DNA from: Vibrio casei | GTDB taxonomy: Bacteria > Pseudomonadota > Gammaproteobacteria > Enterobacterales > Vibrionaceae | Direction: 5' to 3' | Length of the DNA stretch: 64,000 bases | Assembly: GCF_002218025.2 (NCBI RefSeq) | Contig: NZ_AP018681.1 | Location: 124,001 to 188,000 of the forward strand | Shown: positions 38,307 to 47,079 of the stretch, in pieces | Layout of the letters: each line of letters begins with the position of its first letter | Position numbering within the stretch: position 1 is the stretch's first letter | The notes under the pieces: model-generated | Database searches by the model: none | What the model saw: the letters and a program-made list of their open reading frames with translations, nothing else | Told to the model about the DNA's origin: nothing | Program-made: the position numbers and the translations under genes

Positions 38307-39191
38307 TTATTGATTCATGTGTTTTTTCAGGGCCTGATTAAAGACATTTACTTTTTGTTGTAAGTACTTGCGATGGCTATACATGGCATTTACTGGGTAG
38401 GAGCCGAAGTCATAATCAGATAGCAGTTGCTGTAATTGACCAGTTTTTAAAAAAGGGTCAACCGCAAAATCTGGGCTGATGGTGAATAGATTACCGTGAA
38501 CAGCAAGTCGGGCAGACGCTAATGCATTATTGACGGAAATAATGGACTGGATTGGGAACGAAAAAGATTCCCCTTCTTTGTAGCAACGCCTTAAGCTACG
38601 GCCTTTGTGGTTCGTATCGTAGACGGCAGGTAAAGAGCTTAATTCTTGTGGCACCTGTGGCATGCCATGTTGTTCAATAAAAGTGGGTGAAGCGCATGCT
38701 TTTAATGTCATTAATCCAACTGGCACGGCAATGAGGTCGGAGTCTTCTAATTGACCGATACGAATGGCGAGATCGTAACCTTCGGATACCAGATCAACAA
38801 AACGATCGTTGAGCACAACATCTATTTTTATGTTGGGATGAACGTTGATAAATTCGGCAACAAATGGCATTAGTACGCATTCACCAAATGTGGTGGGGGC
38901 GCTGATGCGTAAACGCCCAGCAATTTGTTGTTGATCGTTCTTTAAACTCACTTCCACCATCGAGATATCATCTAATATTCGTTTGGCTTGTTCATAGTAG
39001 GCTTTGCCGGCTTCAGTGAGCTGTATTCCTCGGGTTGAGCGATGAATAAGTCTTACCTGTAATTCACTTTCTAATTGAGAAACATGAGTACTCATTAGTG
39101 CTTTAGTTTTACTTAGATGTTGAGCTGCAGCGGTGTAAGATCCTTTTTCAGCAACATGAACAAAACTATTCATAACATTTAATTTATCCAT
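38307..39191 (-). CDS. LysR-family transcriptional regulator
   Basis: A 294-residue LysR protein with DNA-binding domain MNSFVHVAEKGSYTAAAQHL and KTKALMSTHVSQLESEL, and a CrgA-like effector domain (GRLRISAPTTFGECVL, VSEGYDLAIRIG). It is divergent from the DOPA-dioxygenase/DoxX operon 178 bases away, and a LysR-type palindrome lies between (39261-39279). It very probably controls that operon. The inducer would be a catechol, quinone or similar compound by inference. Confidence 0.85.
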   Translation of the reverse strand: MDKLNVMNSFVHVAEKGSYTAAAQHLSKTKALMSTHVSQLESELQVRLIHRSTRGIQLTEAGKAYYEQAKRILDDISMVEVSLKNDQQQIAGRLRISAPTTFGECVLMPFVAEFINVHPNIKIDVVLNDRFVDLVSEGYDLAIRIGQLEDSDLIAVPVGLMTLKACASPTFIEQHGMPQVPQELSSLPAVYDTNHKGRSLRRCYKEGESFSFPIQSIISVNNALASARLAVHGNLFTISPDFAVDPFLKTGQLQQLLSDYDFGSYPVNAMYSHRKYLQQKVNVFNQALKKHMNQ

Positions 39192-39260
39192 TTTGTCTCC
39201 CTGTACTTATTTGCCTTTTACTAGCTGAACTTTATTCAATCGATTTGGTCAATATTACGC

Positions 39261-39279
39261 TGTTCAATAATTTTGAACA
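39261..39279. promoter_or_regulatory. LysR-type operator (T-N11-A palindrome)
   Basis: TGTTCAA-TAATT-TTGAACA is a perfect 7-bp inverted repeat containing TCA-N7-TGA, the T-N11-A form of LysR sites. It sits between the LysR gene and the dioxygenase gene. Confidence 0.6.
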
Positions 39280-39369
39280 ATGTGTTCATTGTTTACTATA
39301 TTGTTAATTAAAAGTAATGGTAGCAAACTTACCTCATCGAATAATTGAAGAGCGAACGAGGTAAATGAG

Positions 39370-40149
39370 ATGACAATGGCTCCTGCGATGTTTGTTGGTC
39401 ATGGCTCGCCTATGTTTGCGATTGAGCAAAGTTATGCAAGACAATTGTTAGAACAGCATCAATCAAACTTTCAAAATATTAAAGCGACTGTTGTACTTTC
39501 TGCCCATTGGAATACGCGTGGTTATACGGCAATTTCAACCGATGCTCAGATGCAAACGATTCATGATTTTGGTGGTTTTCCAACGGCGTTATATCAATTG
39601 CAATACCCTGCTCGAGGAAATCCAGCATTGTCTCTGCAGATCCAGCAATGTTTGGTTGCGAAGGGGGTTGATGTTCAGTTGCAATCAAACAGAGGCTTAG
39701 ATCATGGCGCTTGGGTACCACTAATGCACTTAGTCCCTAATGCGAGTGTGCCAGTGATTCAGGTGTCGTTAGATGTAACCGCTAGCCCACAGCAAGTGTT
39801 TCGATTAGGTCAATGTTTAGCTCACTTTCGTCAGCAAGGAATTGCAATCGTCGGCTCAGGTTCGATAACCCATAATCTGGCTGATGTGAAAGCTAGCCAT
39901 GATAACGCAGCACACTATGCGCAACGTTTTGAAAGCTGGGTGCGTTCACAAGTGGAACAAAATAATGGAGAGGCTTTAATAGCTGCGGCTGATTTACATC
40001 CTGATTTTTATCAAGCGCATCCAAGTGCAGAGCATTATTACCCATTACTGTTTGCCTTAGGGGCAAGCCAAAGTAATGACCAACTTAAGATTTTGAAGGG
40101 TGGAATTAAATACCACGCTTTATCAATGGAATCGTATTTGTGGGCTTAG
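39370..40149 (+). CDS. ygiD: 4,5-DOPA-extradiol-dioxygenase-like protein (YgiD)
   Basis: A 259-residue LigB-type enzyme. Metal ligand histidines are visible in FVGHGSPMF, LSAHWNTRG and GSITHNL, and the LDHGAWVPLMHL block supplies the catalytic His. E. coli YgiD opens the ring of L-DOPA; the native substrate in bacteria is uncertain. The start ATG lies after AACGAGGTAAATG-like sequence with GAGG nine bases upstream. It is followed by a DoxX gene 72 bases downstream, and a divergent LysR regulator lies upstream; this trio is common in proteobacteria and points to handling of catechol or quinone stress. Confidence 0.85.
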   Translation: MTMAPAMFVGHGSPMFAIEQSYARQLLEQHQSNFQNIKATVVLSAHWNTRGYTAISTDAQMQTIHDFGGFPTALYQLQYPARGNPALSLQIQQCLVAKGVDVQLQSNRGLDHGAWVPLMHLVPNASVPVIQVSLDVTASPQQVFRLGQCLAHFRQQGIAIVGSGSITHNLADVKASHDNAAHYAQRFESWVRSQVEQNNGEALIAAADLHPDFYQAHPSAEHYYPLLFALGASQSNDQLKILKGGIKYHALSMESYLWA

Positions 40150-40221
40150 CTTAATGACTAAATGTTTAATAACTAACTGTTTAGTAGCTAACCCAAATTA
40201 TTTAAACGTAAGGAAAAAATT

Positions 40222-40680
40222 ATGTCTTTATTACAACGCATTGTGAAATCAAACACAGGCTCTACAAACGCAAGCTTTGCACCTTTAATACTACGTATAC
40301 CGACGGGCATTATTTTAATGGCGCACGGTAGCCAAAAGTTATTTGGTTGGTTTGGTGGTGGCGGGCTTGAAGGAACTGGACAATTCATGGCATCACTTGG
40401 ACTTAGCCCTGGTGAATTAATGGCATTTTTAGCTGGCTCTGGTGAGTTCTTTGGTGGTTTATTGATTTTATTAGGCTTGCTGACTCGCCCTGCTGCTGCG
40501 GTAGTTGCTTTTACGATGGTGGTAGCGATTGTTTCTGTCCACTTACCTAATGGTTTGTTCCTTGCCAATGGTGGCTATGAATTTGGTTTGGCATTATTGG
40601 CTATTGCTGTTTCCTTGGTTTTTTCAGGCTCAGGACGTGTAGGGATAGATAACCTTATTTTTAAAAAATTGAAAGGTTAG
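40222..40680 (+). CDS. DoxX-family membrane protein
   Basis: A 152-residue inner-membrane protein with four hydrophobic helices. It has the DoxX pattern: LRIPTGIILMAHGSQKLFGW, then a second helix SPGELMAFLAGSGEFFGGLL and LTRPAAAVVAF. DoxX-type proteins appear in quinone and thiosulfate redox and in resistance to electrophiles. AAGGA precedes the start. It is the second gene of the LysR-controlled operon with the dioxygenase. Terminator at 40729-40755. Confidence 0.85.
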   Translation: MSLLQRIVKSNTGSTNASFAPLILRIPTGIILMAHGSQKLFGWFGGGGLEGTGQFMASLGLSPGELMAFLAGSGEFFGGLLILLGLLTRPAAAVVAFTMVVAIVSVHLPNGLFLANGGYEFGLALLAIAVSLVFSGSGRVGIDNLIFKKLKG

Positions 40681-40728
40681 TATATTTCGTCTAGCGCCAT
40701 CAAAAAAATAGTTGTGTTTTTATAAAGG

Positions 40729-40755
40729 ATGCCCAATGAGATATTGGGCATTTTC
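40729..40755 (+). terminator. Terminator of the dioxygenase/DoxX operon
   Basis: ATGCCCAAT (40729-40737) pairs with ATTGGGCAT (40743-40751), followed by TTT. Confidence 0.8.
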
Positions 40756-40838
40756 TTGTCTTAAATATAGTCTTGAATATTGTCGACAGTGAAAGATGGC
40801 GTACAATGGGGTTATCTAATTATTTTAAGAGCTGGAAA

Positions 40839-41999
40839 ATGGAACTCACCCAAGCCTTGCAACAAATTCAACCTTCTTATATTCGTGAAATCTTAAGTGA
40901 TGCTCAAGCTCCAGGTGTTATTTCTTTAGCGGGGGGGTTACCTGATGGAAATACGTTTCCGATTAGTTTAATGGAACGGTCATTAACGTCATTGCCTGAA
41001 CGTCCTGCTTTATTTCAATATGGTCATACAGCTGGTTTCGCGCCACTTTTAGATTACTTTCGTAAGCAATATCAGTTACTCGATCACCATCAAGCTTTAG
41101 TCTGTACCGGCTCTCAACAAGGGTTGGATCTGATTGCTCGCGCTTTTGTTAATCCTGATGATAAAGTTGTGATGGAAGCACCAAGTTATCTTGGCGCATT
41201 GCAAGTCTTTGGTTTGGCTCAAGCCAATGTGATCAGCGTGTCACAACAAGCGGATGGCCCCAATCTTGAAGAATTAGAAGCCTGTTTTGCCCATCAAGCA
41301 CCAAAGTTATTCTATGCCGTGCCAGATTTTCATAACCCAACAGGCGTGTCTTGGTCTTTAGCGGTGCGTCAGAAAGTCGCTCAGTTATGTCAGCAATATG
41401 GCGTAACCTTAGTGGAAGATGTGCCTTACCGCGAATTACGTTTTAAAGGTGAGATGTTGCCTTTAGTCTCAAGCTTTTGCCCAGACCAAGCTTTAGTGTT
41501 GCGTTCGTATTCTAAAATTGCCGCTCCAGGTATGCGCATGGGGGTGGTGACAGGTAAAGAAGAGTGGATTACACCACTTATTAAAGTAAAACAGTGCGCC
41601 GATTTACACTCAAGTGTACCGATGCAGGCTGTCTTATTGGATCTTCTTCAGCATCCAAATTTTGATCAACACATTGTAACGCTTCGGTCTATTTATCAAG
41701 AACGTTACCAATGCCTTGCCGAACAACTTCGCGGTAAATTGCCCCAAGGTTGCGCGTTTAATGAAGTAGAAGGCGGTATGTTTATTTGGGTGACAGTCCC
41801 TGAGTGTGATGATTTTGCTTTAGCCAAAGCGGCATTAAAAAATAAAGTGGCGGTTGTTCCAAGCACTGTGTTCTACCAGCAAGGTGAAAAAATCACTCCG
41901 GCACTACGCCTTAACTTCACCAATGCCACGGTTGAAGAACTCGCGGAAGCGGTTGACCGTTTAGTAACAGTGATTAAATCTGAGTGTGGTGTTATGTAG
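40839..41999 (+). CDS. PLP-dependent class I/II aminotransferase (2-aminoadipate/LysN-like)
   Basis: 386 residues with fold type I features: substrate segment ISLAGGLPDGNTFP, PDFHNPTG, DVPYREL and the Schiff-base Lys in LRSYSKIAAPGMRMG. The pattern is that of the MocR-related aminotransferases acting on 2-aminoadipate, aromatic or branched-chain amino acids. No winged-helix domain is present, so it is the free enzyme. The frame is open to 40773; ATG 40839 (MELTQALQQIQPSYI) has AAGAG about ten bases upstream and fits the usual family start, ATG 40806 is an alternative. Monocistronic with a strong terminator. Confidence 0.8.
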   Translation: MELTQALQQIQPSYIREILSDAQAPGVISLAGGLPDGNTFPISLMERSLTSLPERPALFQYGHTAGFAPLLDYFRKQYQLLDHHQALVCTGSQQGLDLIARAFVNPDDKVVMEAPSYLGALQVFGLAQANVISVSQQADGPNLEELEACFAHQAPKLFYAVPDFHNPTGVSWSLAVRQKVAQLCQQYGVTLVEDVPYRELRFKGEMLPLVSSFCPDQALVLRSYSKIAAPGMRMGVVTGKEEWITPLIKVKQCADLHSSVPMQAVLLDLLQHPNFDQHIVTLRSIYQERYQCLAEQLRGKLPQGCAFNEVEGGMFIWVTVPECDDFALAKAALKNKVAVVPSTVFYQQGEKITPALRLNFTNATVEELAEAVDRLVTVIKSECGVM

Positions 42000-42020
42000 A
42001 TACTCGCTGCCAAAAAATTG

Positions 42021-42052
42021 AAGGCCAAGACATTATGCTCTTGGCCTTTTTA
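42021..42052. terminator. Terminator after the aminotransferase gene
   Basis: AAGGCCAAGA pairs with TCTTGGCCTT (42039-42048), followed by TTT; it abuts the end of the convergent flavodoxin-like gene. Confidence 0.8.
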
Positions 42053-42550
42053 TTAAAGGGTATTAAGGAATTGATTAATTTGGGGACGATGTTCTATAAC
42101 TGAAAAATCCTGTGGGCAAGTGCAATATAAGAATGAATGATAATGCATGCCTAAATGCTGAGCAGTAAGCCGGACTGGCTCGGAAAAGCATGAAGGAGGT
42201 ATCGGATCACAACCAGTTGCGATGAGTGATACTTTTTTGCCTTTTAGTAAACGGCCTATTTCTTTTTCTATAGAGATAAGATCCGATAGGCGATCAAAAA
42301 AGACTTTCATTTGCGCTGACATAGAATACCAATACATTGGCGTTGCAAAAATTAGGTGATTAGCTTGAAGTATTGAATGTATTAAAGGTAAAAAATCGTC
42401 ATTTTTATTGTGGTGAGCATAATCATAGAATGAGAAGTTGAAATCATTTAAATCAAAGATCTTTGCTGATAAATTATTAGAAATAGTATTGACCAGTTGA
42501 CGGGTATTACCATCGCCATTGGATGACCCAAAAATGATAGCCGTTGCCAT
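42053..42550 (-). CDS. Flavodoxin-like NAD(P)H-dependent oxidoreductase
   Basis: A 165-residue flavodoxin-fold protein. The FMN phosphate loop is IIFGSSNGDGNTRQLV at residues 5-20 and the second FMN segment is ATPMYWYSMSAQMKVFFDR near residue 89. Length and motifs are like the small FMN-dependent reductases (azoreductase or drug-activating type). It shares strand with the PhzF gene upstream (92 bases), with a weak hairpin CCTCAAG/CTTGAGG between, so co-transcription is uncertain. Confidence 0.8.
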   Translation of the reverse strand: MATAIIFGSSNGDGNTRQLVNTISNNLSAKIFDLNDFNFSFYDYAHHNKNDDFLPLIHSILQANHLIFATPMYWYSMSAQMKVFFDRLSDLISIEKEIGRLLKGKKVSLIATGCDPIPPSCFSEPVRLTAQHLGMHYHSFLYCTCPQDFSVIEHRPQINQFLNTL

Positions 42551-42642
42551 GTTGTATCCTTATTGTGTGAGTTTAAATCACCTACACAATAAATCCTCAA
42601 GCTAACTTGAGGACAAGTACTATCTTGATAATAAAATCCTTT

Positions 42643-43443
42643 TTACACCGTCATTATCCCTTTTAATGTGGTTACTGCTTGCCCACTTAATTTAACTCTT
42701 TGGTTGTCTAACATTTCAATTTTAACTTCACCGCCACGCTGCGACGCTTGATAACCTATTAATTTGTCTTTCTTGAGTTCAGCAGACCAATAAGCCGCTA
42801 AAGCACAATGAGCAGAACCGGTAACGGGATCTTCGTTGACACCAGCCCAAGGGGCAAAATAACGAGAAATAAAGTCATATTGAGAGTCATTTGAAAGGGC
42901 AGTAATCACAACGCCTCGACCCGTTAGTTGCTTTAAACCATCAAAATTAGGTTGTAATCTTTTGAGTACTTCAACTTGTTTAATGACAATAAAATCTTTG
43001 GTATCAAAACGTCCAACTGTGATCACGTCTTTATTAGAAATACCTAAATAAGCCAGCATTTCTTCATTTATAGGCGTATTGAGTGTTAACGGTGCCAAGG
43101 GGAAGTCCATGGCAATATCGTGTTCGGAAAAATACACCGTTAATGGTCCTGATTTAGTTTGAAAAGTGACTTCATCACCTATCTTCATTTTTCCTTGTTG
43201 CAGCAGAACATGTGCCGTCGCTAGTGTGCCATGACCACATAGATTGACTTCAATTTTGGGGGTAAACCAACGCAAGTTCATATCATCTAAAGACAGGAAA
43301 GCGGTTTCCGATATCGCCATTTCTCCGGCAATCGATAACATTAAAGCTTCACTTAGGCCCTTATTGGTAATACACACACCGGCAGGATTACCTTTAAATG
43401 GAGTATGGGTAAATGCATCAGCTTGGTAGATTTCTAAGAGCAT
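42643..43443 (-). CDS. PhzF-family isomerase/epimerase
   Basis: A 266-residue protein of the PhzF/diaminopimelate-epimerase fold with GNPAGVC near residue 19, MAISETAFL near 43-51 (the Glu is the catalytic acid/base), NLCGHGTLATAHVL, and the late GSAHCALAAYW. PhzF itself isomerises a phenazine precursor; most bacterial relatives such as YddE have no known substrate. No phenazine genes are present. Ordinary length and motifs. Confidence 0.85.
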   Translation of the reverse strand: MLLEIYQADAFTHTPFKGNPAGVCITNKGLSEALMLSIAGEMAISETAFLSLDDMNLRWFTPKIEVNLCGHGTLATAHVLLQQGKMKIGDEVTFQTKSGPLTVYFSEHDIAMDFPLAPLTLNTPINEEMLAYLGISNKDVITVGRFDTKDFIVIKQVEVLKRLQPNFDGLKQLTGRGVVITALSNDSQYDFISRYFAPWAGVNEDPVTGSAHCALAAYWSAELKKDKLIGYQASQRGGEVKIEMLDNQRVKLSGQAVTTLKGIMTV

Positions 43444-43929
43444 AATAAACCTAAGGTGGCAAGAGTAAGGTAAAATAAAATAGTGGTTGGTTTCGTAAAA
43501 GAAAAATTAGAGTAACCAATGAATACCGCTACTCTATTGATGCTTCAGATTTAGTCTTGAATTCGCTCAGCCAAGTCTTTGTCATTGAAAATCACAAGGA
43601 ATCTATCCCAGTGATTAGACTAATACATCCACTCGTTACTGTCGAGTGATGGAGTTTTTCCATGTCATTTTTTCTTTTGGATTAAACGATTTTCCAAAGC
43701 ATAAACGTCCGAATGAATAAGCTTGATTTGCAATAAAAGGCTTTTATAAAAGAGCAAAATTTTCTTAGTATATAGGTTGGACTTAACTCTAAGGAAAGAT
43801 CTTTTATGCTAAAGATTCGGTTTGCCCTCAGAATAAAAAATCAATGGATAGACAGGCATGTATATACTTGAGTTAGCGTCATTTTTTGAGTAGCGTTAAC
43901 TCAATAATCCCTCACATTAAGGAAAATAT
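43444..43929. other. Upstream region of the CDF gene with a short leader frame and a dyad
   Basis: No full gene is visible. A 21-codon frame (43806-43871) has AAGGA 10 bases upstream. Its stop overlaps the first arm of an inverted repeat, TTGAGTTA (43868-43875) with TAACTCAA (43897-43904). This could be a leader peptide with an attenuator-like hairpin or a regulator site for the metal exporter; evidence is weak. Confidence 0.3.
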
Positions 43930-44856
43930 ATAGCTCATTCTCATGGACATGATCACGGGCACTCCCACGGTCATCATCACCATTCGCCAGATGACAGCAT
44001 GGGTAAATTGCTCTTCGCTATCATTATTAATATTGCGTTAACCGTTGTCCAAGTTATTGGCGGAATTCTGTCTGGTAGTTTATCGCTATTAGCTGATGCT
44101 TTACATAATCTCAGTGATGCTGGAGCCTTGATTGTTGCGGTTATTGCGAGAAAAGTCGGCAATAAATCAGCATCAAATACCATGAGTTATGGCTATAAAC
44201 GAGCTGAAATCATTGGTGTGCTGATCAATAGTACGACCTTGATTGTGGTCGGTGTGTATTTGATTTTTGAATCATTTAATCGCTATTTAAACCCCGAACC
44301 AATTGATGGTTGGATTGTGATTGGCGTTGCAGGTGTTGCGCTTATCATCGACTTAGCAACCGCTTTTCTTACCTTCACTAGTGGCGCAAAGGATAATATG
44401 AATATCCGCGCAGCTTTTATTCATAATGTGTCTGATGCGATGGCGTCTGTTGTTGTTATCATTGCAGGGACATTCATTATTTTATATCAATGGTATGTGA
44501 TTGATTTAATTGCCACGATTGGTATTTCTATTTACGTTATTTATCACGGCATTTTGCTATTAAAACAAAGTATTTTAATCATTATGCAAGCGGTGCCTTC
44601 TCATATCGATATTGAAAAAATGAAACAACAGCTCAATGTGATTGAAGGCGTTGAAGACCTTTCTCATTTTCATGTATGGCAGCTTGATGATAAAAAATAT
44701 TTTTTTGAAGGCCACGCTAAGTTAAATACCACTGACAGTGAAACAGTCAAAAATTCGATTAAAGCTTTTTTACATGATGAATATGAAATTAAGCACAGCA
44801 CCATTGAAACAACTCAAATGTTGGAAGCGGATCAGAATCTAGATCCTCTAAAATGA
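43930..44856 (+). CDS. Cation diffusion facilitator (zinc-type) with ATA in place of the start codon
   Basis: The CDF body has six helices with the metal-site motifs ADALHNLSD (helix 2) and HNVSDAMAS (helix 5) and a cytoplasmic C-terminal domain; it would export Zn2+ or similar ions in exchange for protons. Upstream of the first ATG (43999), the same frame continues with a His-rich N-terminus HSHGHDHGHSHGHHHH, typical of CzcD/ZitB proteins. AAGGAA (43919-43924) is placed five bases before ATA at 43930, exactly where ATG followed by Ala-His should be. So the start codon seems mutated to ATA. Translation may be weak from ATA or begin at 43999 without the His-rich part. The end overlaps the convergent gene by nine bases. 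Confidence 0.8.
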   Translation: MAHSHGHDHGHSHGHHHHSPDDSMGKLLFAIIINIALTVVQVIGGILSGSLSLLADALHNLSDAGALIVAVIARKVGNKSASNTMSYGYKRAEIIGVLINSTTLIVVGVYLIFESFNRYLNPEPIDGWIVIGVAGVALIIDLATAFLTFTSGAKDNMNIRAAFIHNVSDAMASVVVIIAGTFIILYQWYVIDLIATIGISIYVIYHGILLLKQSILIIMQAVPSHIDIEKMKQQLNVIEGVEDLSHFHVWQLDDKKYFFEGHAKLNTTDSETVKNSIKAFLHDEYEIKHSTIETTQMLEADQNLDPLK

Positions 44857-45276
44857 GTCTGATGTAAATCGTGCATGACGCGCTTCTGCCATTGTGCAAT
44901 CAGTTTGAAGCATAAGATCAGTAAGCGTGATATCGGGATTATTGCTAATTAAACGTTCTAATATAGCCACTTTAGATTCAGGTTTTGTCTGGGTGGCTAT
45001 GAGGCTCTCATCGATTTTCTTAATCAAAAATGCCATTGGTTCAGCATCAGATTGACGTAATGTAACCAATAAAGACATGACTGATTCAATAGCACCTTCA
45101 AGCTGCCAATGCCTAGAACGACGAATACGATTGAGCTTACACCCAGATTCGATGGCCAGTTGTTTCGCATGTTTAGCTTGTTCACCACCAATGCGATGGA
45201 TGAATGAGGGAAGTTGAATACAGATCATGCCAGTATGATAAAGAAAAACGCTCATGATGACGATGGGCGTTTTCAA
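44848..45276 (-). CDS. Conserved small protein annotated in Vibrio as ribosome recycling factor family
   Basis: 142 residues, mainly helical and soluble. The core begins at about residue 18 (ICIQLPSFIHRIGGEQAKHA) and continues with GCKLNRIRRSRHWQLEGAIE and ends with TLTDLMLQTDCTMAEARHAR. I recognise this as a vibrio-group conserved protein that databases label a ribosome-recycling-factor-family protein; it lacks convincing similarity to Frr itself, so I would not infer that role. The true start may be the Met at residue 8 or 17. It converges on the CDF gene and lies upstream of the 16-bp tandem repeats. Confidence 0.55.
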   Translation of the reverse strand: MKTPIVIMSVFLYHTGMICIQLPSFIHRIGGEQAKHAKQLAIESGCKLNRIRRSRHWQLEGAIESVMSLLVTLRQSDAEPMAFLIKKIDESLIATQTKPESKVAILERLISNNPDITLTDLMLQTDCTMAEARHARFTSDSF

Positions 45277-45300
45277 TATTTGGCTTAGTGTTGATAAATT

Positions 45301-45375
45301 TTGGTATTAATAGCGCTTGTTATCAAGAGCGAGTGTTATTAATAGAAAGTGTTATCAGTAGAGTGTGCTATCAAC
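45301..45375. repeat. Five imperfect 16-bp tandem repeats
   Basis: Units begin at 45301, 45317, 45333, 45349 and 45365 (the last partial) with a consensus near GTGTTATTAATAGAGA; for example GTGTTATTAATAGAAA and GTGTTATCAGTAGAGT. The last unit runs into the stop codon of the HAD-IB gene (45371-45373), so copy-number change would alter the 3' end region of that operon. Confidence 0.6.
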
Positions 45376-46030
45376 CCCAATGTAATATTTTCCAAGGCTT
45401 CCCTTTCGCTTGTTCTAGTAGACGTTCACATGGATTCACTAAATAAGAAAAATCGGCGTATTCACATAAAGGTAAATCGTTGATGGAATCAGTGTAAAAA
45501 TGCACTTCTGAAAATGATTCACTTTGTTGGTCACACCATTGCTGTAAGCGAGTGACTTTACCTTGCTGATAGCTAGGCGTTCCCAGAATGGTTGGCGTGA
45601 ACTGATTATCTTTTTCCACTAAATCAATACCAATTGCATATTGAATGCCAATACGTTTTGCTACTGCAGCCACGAGAAAAGTCACGGATGCCGAGATGAT
45701 TAACATGGCACGTTGCTGTTGGTGAAGTTGCTCAATTAAGGTGTTGGCTTGCGGAAAGATTTTTGACAGTATTTTTTCTTCCACACATTGATCGGCCAAT
45801 TGTGACACTTGTTCAACGCTCAAATGGCGGATAGGCTCAATCGAAAAATTTAAATATTCTTTTATATCGAGCTTACCTTTTGCATATAAACCCATCAATC
45901 TTTTGTCTTCAGCAATAAAATTTGGATTGGTTGCTATTTTTTGTTCAACCAAAAATTCATGCCACAGCATCGCACAATCAGCATTGATTAAAGTTTCATC
46001 CATATCAAAGACATACAGAGGTTTGGTCAT
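45371..46030 (-). CDS. HAD-IB family phosphatase, last gene of the ABC operon
   Basis: A 219-residue cytoplasmic HAD-IB hydrolase. Motif I VFDMDETLINAD (Asp9, Asp11), motif II IISASVTFL, the Lys near QGKVTRL and motif IV YTDSINDLPL match the phosphoserine-phosphatase-like SerB/YfhB-type group. It begins two bases after the ATPase gene ends, so it is translated with the transporter operon. It should dephosphorylate a small phosphate ester; in this setting perhaps the product of the upstream alkaline-phosphatase-superfamily enzyme. It is not PhnX: the phosphonatase signature and cap differ. Confidence 0.75.
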   Translation of the reverse strand: MTKPLYVFDMDETLINADCAMLWHEFLVEQKIATNPNFIAEDKRLMGLYAKGKLDIKEYLNFSIEPIRHLSVEQVSQLADQCVEEKILSKIFPQANTLIEQLHQQQRAMLIISASVTFLVAAVAKRIGIQYAIGIDLVEKDNQFTPTILGTPSYQQGKVTRLQQWCDQQSESFSEVHFYTDSINDLPLCEYADFSYLVNPCERLLEQAKGKPWKILHWG

Positions 46031-46032
46031 GT

Positions 46033-47079
46033 TTAGGCTCTCACTGGTTGAATTTCATTAAGATTAAAGCGCAGATTCAGTTGTTGGCCATTAGCCAGTA
46101 ATCGTTCAGATGAGCGATTTAATAAATCGACAGTTAATTCGCAATCACGGCAGCTTTCCAGAGCAACTTGGTAGCGAATAACATTACCAAGTAGTTGATG
46201 ACTTCGTATTTTAGCCGTTAAAGGTACGGAGATGTGTTTGGGATAATGCCGACCTTTTTCTTCCACGTAAATGGATTCAGGGCGGATGGCGATTTTTTCT
46301 GTCGTATCAATATTGAATAGCTGCTTTGCGTGTTGAGCTGCCATTAAGTTGTAATGGCCCATGAACCCTGCCACAAATTCATTGGCTGGCTGGGTGTAAA
46401 TTTCTTCTGGGCTGCCTTGTTGAACAATCTCACCATTATTCATTAAAAAGATTCGATCAGACATGATCATGGCTTCTTCTTGATCATGTGTGACGAAAAT
46501 AGTGGTGAGGTTGAGCTCTTTTTGAATCTCTCTAATTTGTTGCCTTAAGCGCTTGCGAATTTTGGCATCAAGGGCTGAAAGTGGTTCATCGAGTAATAAA
46601 ATACGAGGTTTAACCACTAAGGCGCGAGCCAATGCGACACGTTGTCTTTGGCCGCCTGATAACTGATGCGGATAATGTTGTTCTTTACCGGCTAGGTCGA
46701 CTAATTGAATGATTTTAGCCACTTCTTTCTTGATGTTCTCGGATGAGAGCTTTTTCATTTTCAAACCAAAGGCAATATTGTTTTCAACCGTCATATTGGG
46801 GAAGAGCGCGTAAGATTGAAATACCATGCCAATACCACGTTCTTGTGGCGTTTGATGCGTAATATCTTCTCCATCTACATGAATGCTGCCCCCATCAATT
46901 GGATTTAAACCGGCTAAGCTTCTTAATAACGTCGATTTTCCGCAACCACTGGGGCCAAGTAGCGTTATAAATTCACCTTGTTTGATTGAACATTCAATTC
47001 CCTCAAATACGGTATTAGAACCAAAGCGTTTGGTGAGTTGTGAGATATTAACGTAATGATTATTTTGATCGATATTCAT
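46033..47079 (-). CDS. ABC transporter ATP-binding protein (PhnT-like)
   Basis: 348 residues: Walker A LLGPSGCGKSTLLRS, signature LSGGQRQRVALARAL, Walker B RILLLDEPLSALD, switch FVTHDQEEA, and a C-terminal TOBE-type domain (about 240-348) with IAIRPESI. This is the CUT1/Fe3+/2-aminoethylphosphonate ATPase type. It overlaps the preceding permease gene by four bases (ATGA), showing translational coupling. One ATPase serves both permeases as a homodimer. Confidence 0.85.
   Translation of the reverse strand: MNIDQNNHYVNISQLTKRFGSNTVFEGIECSIKQGEFITLLGPSGCGKSTLLRSLAGLNPIDGGSIHVDGEDITHQTPQERGIGMVFQSYALFPNMTVENNIAFGLKMKKLSSENIKKEVAKIIQLVDLAGKEQHYPHQLSGGQRQRVALARALVVKPRILLLDEPLSALDAKIRKRLRQQIREIQKELNLTTIFVTHDQEEAMIMSDRIFLMNNGEIVQQGSPEEIYTQPANEFVAGFMGHYNLMAAQHAKQLFNIDTTEKIAIRPESIYVEEKGRHYPKHISVPLTAKIRSHQLLGNVIRYQVALESCRDCELTVDLLNRSSERLLANGQQLNLRFNLNEIQPVRA

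Noticed and set aside
42595..42612. Hairpin CCTCAAG/CTTGAGG between PhzF and the flavodoxin-like gene as terminator
   Set aside because: Stem of seven pairs with no T-run on the minus strand; mentioned only as a weak possibility.
45301..45375. CRISPR array
   Set aside because: Units are contiguous 16-bp imperfect repeats without spacers and no cas gene is near; treated as tandem repeats.
45371..46030. PhnX phosphonatase
   Set aside because: Motif and cap pattern are HAD-IB (phosphoserine-phosphatase-like), not the phosphonatase group with its Schiff-base Lys.
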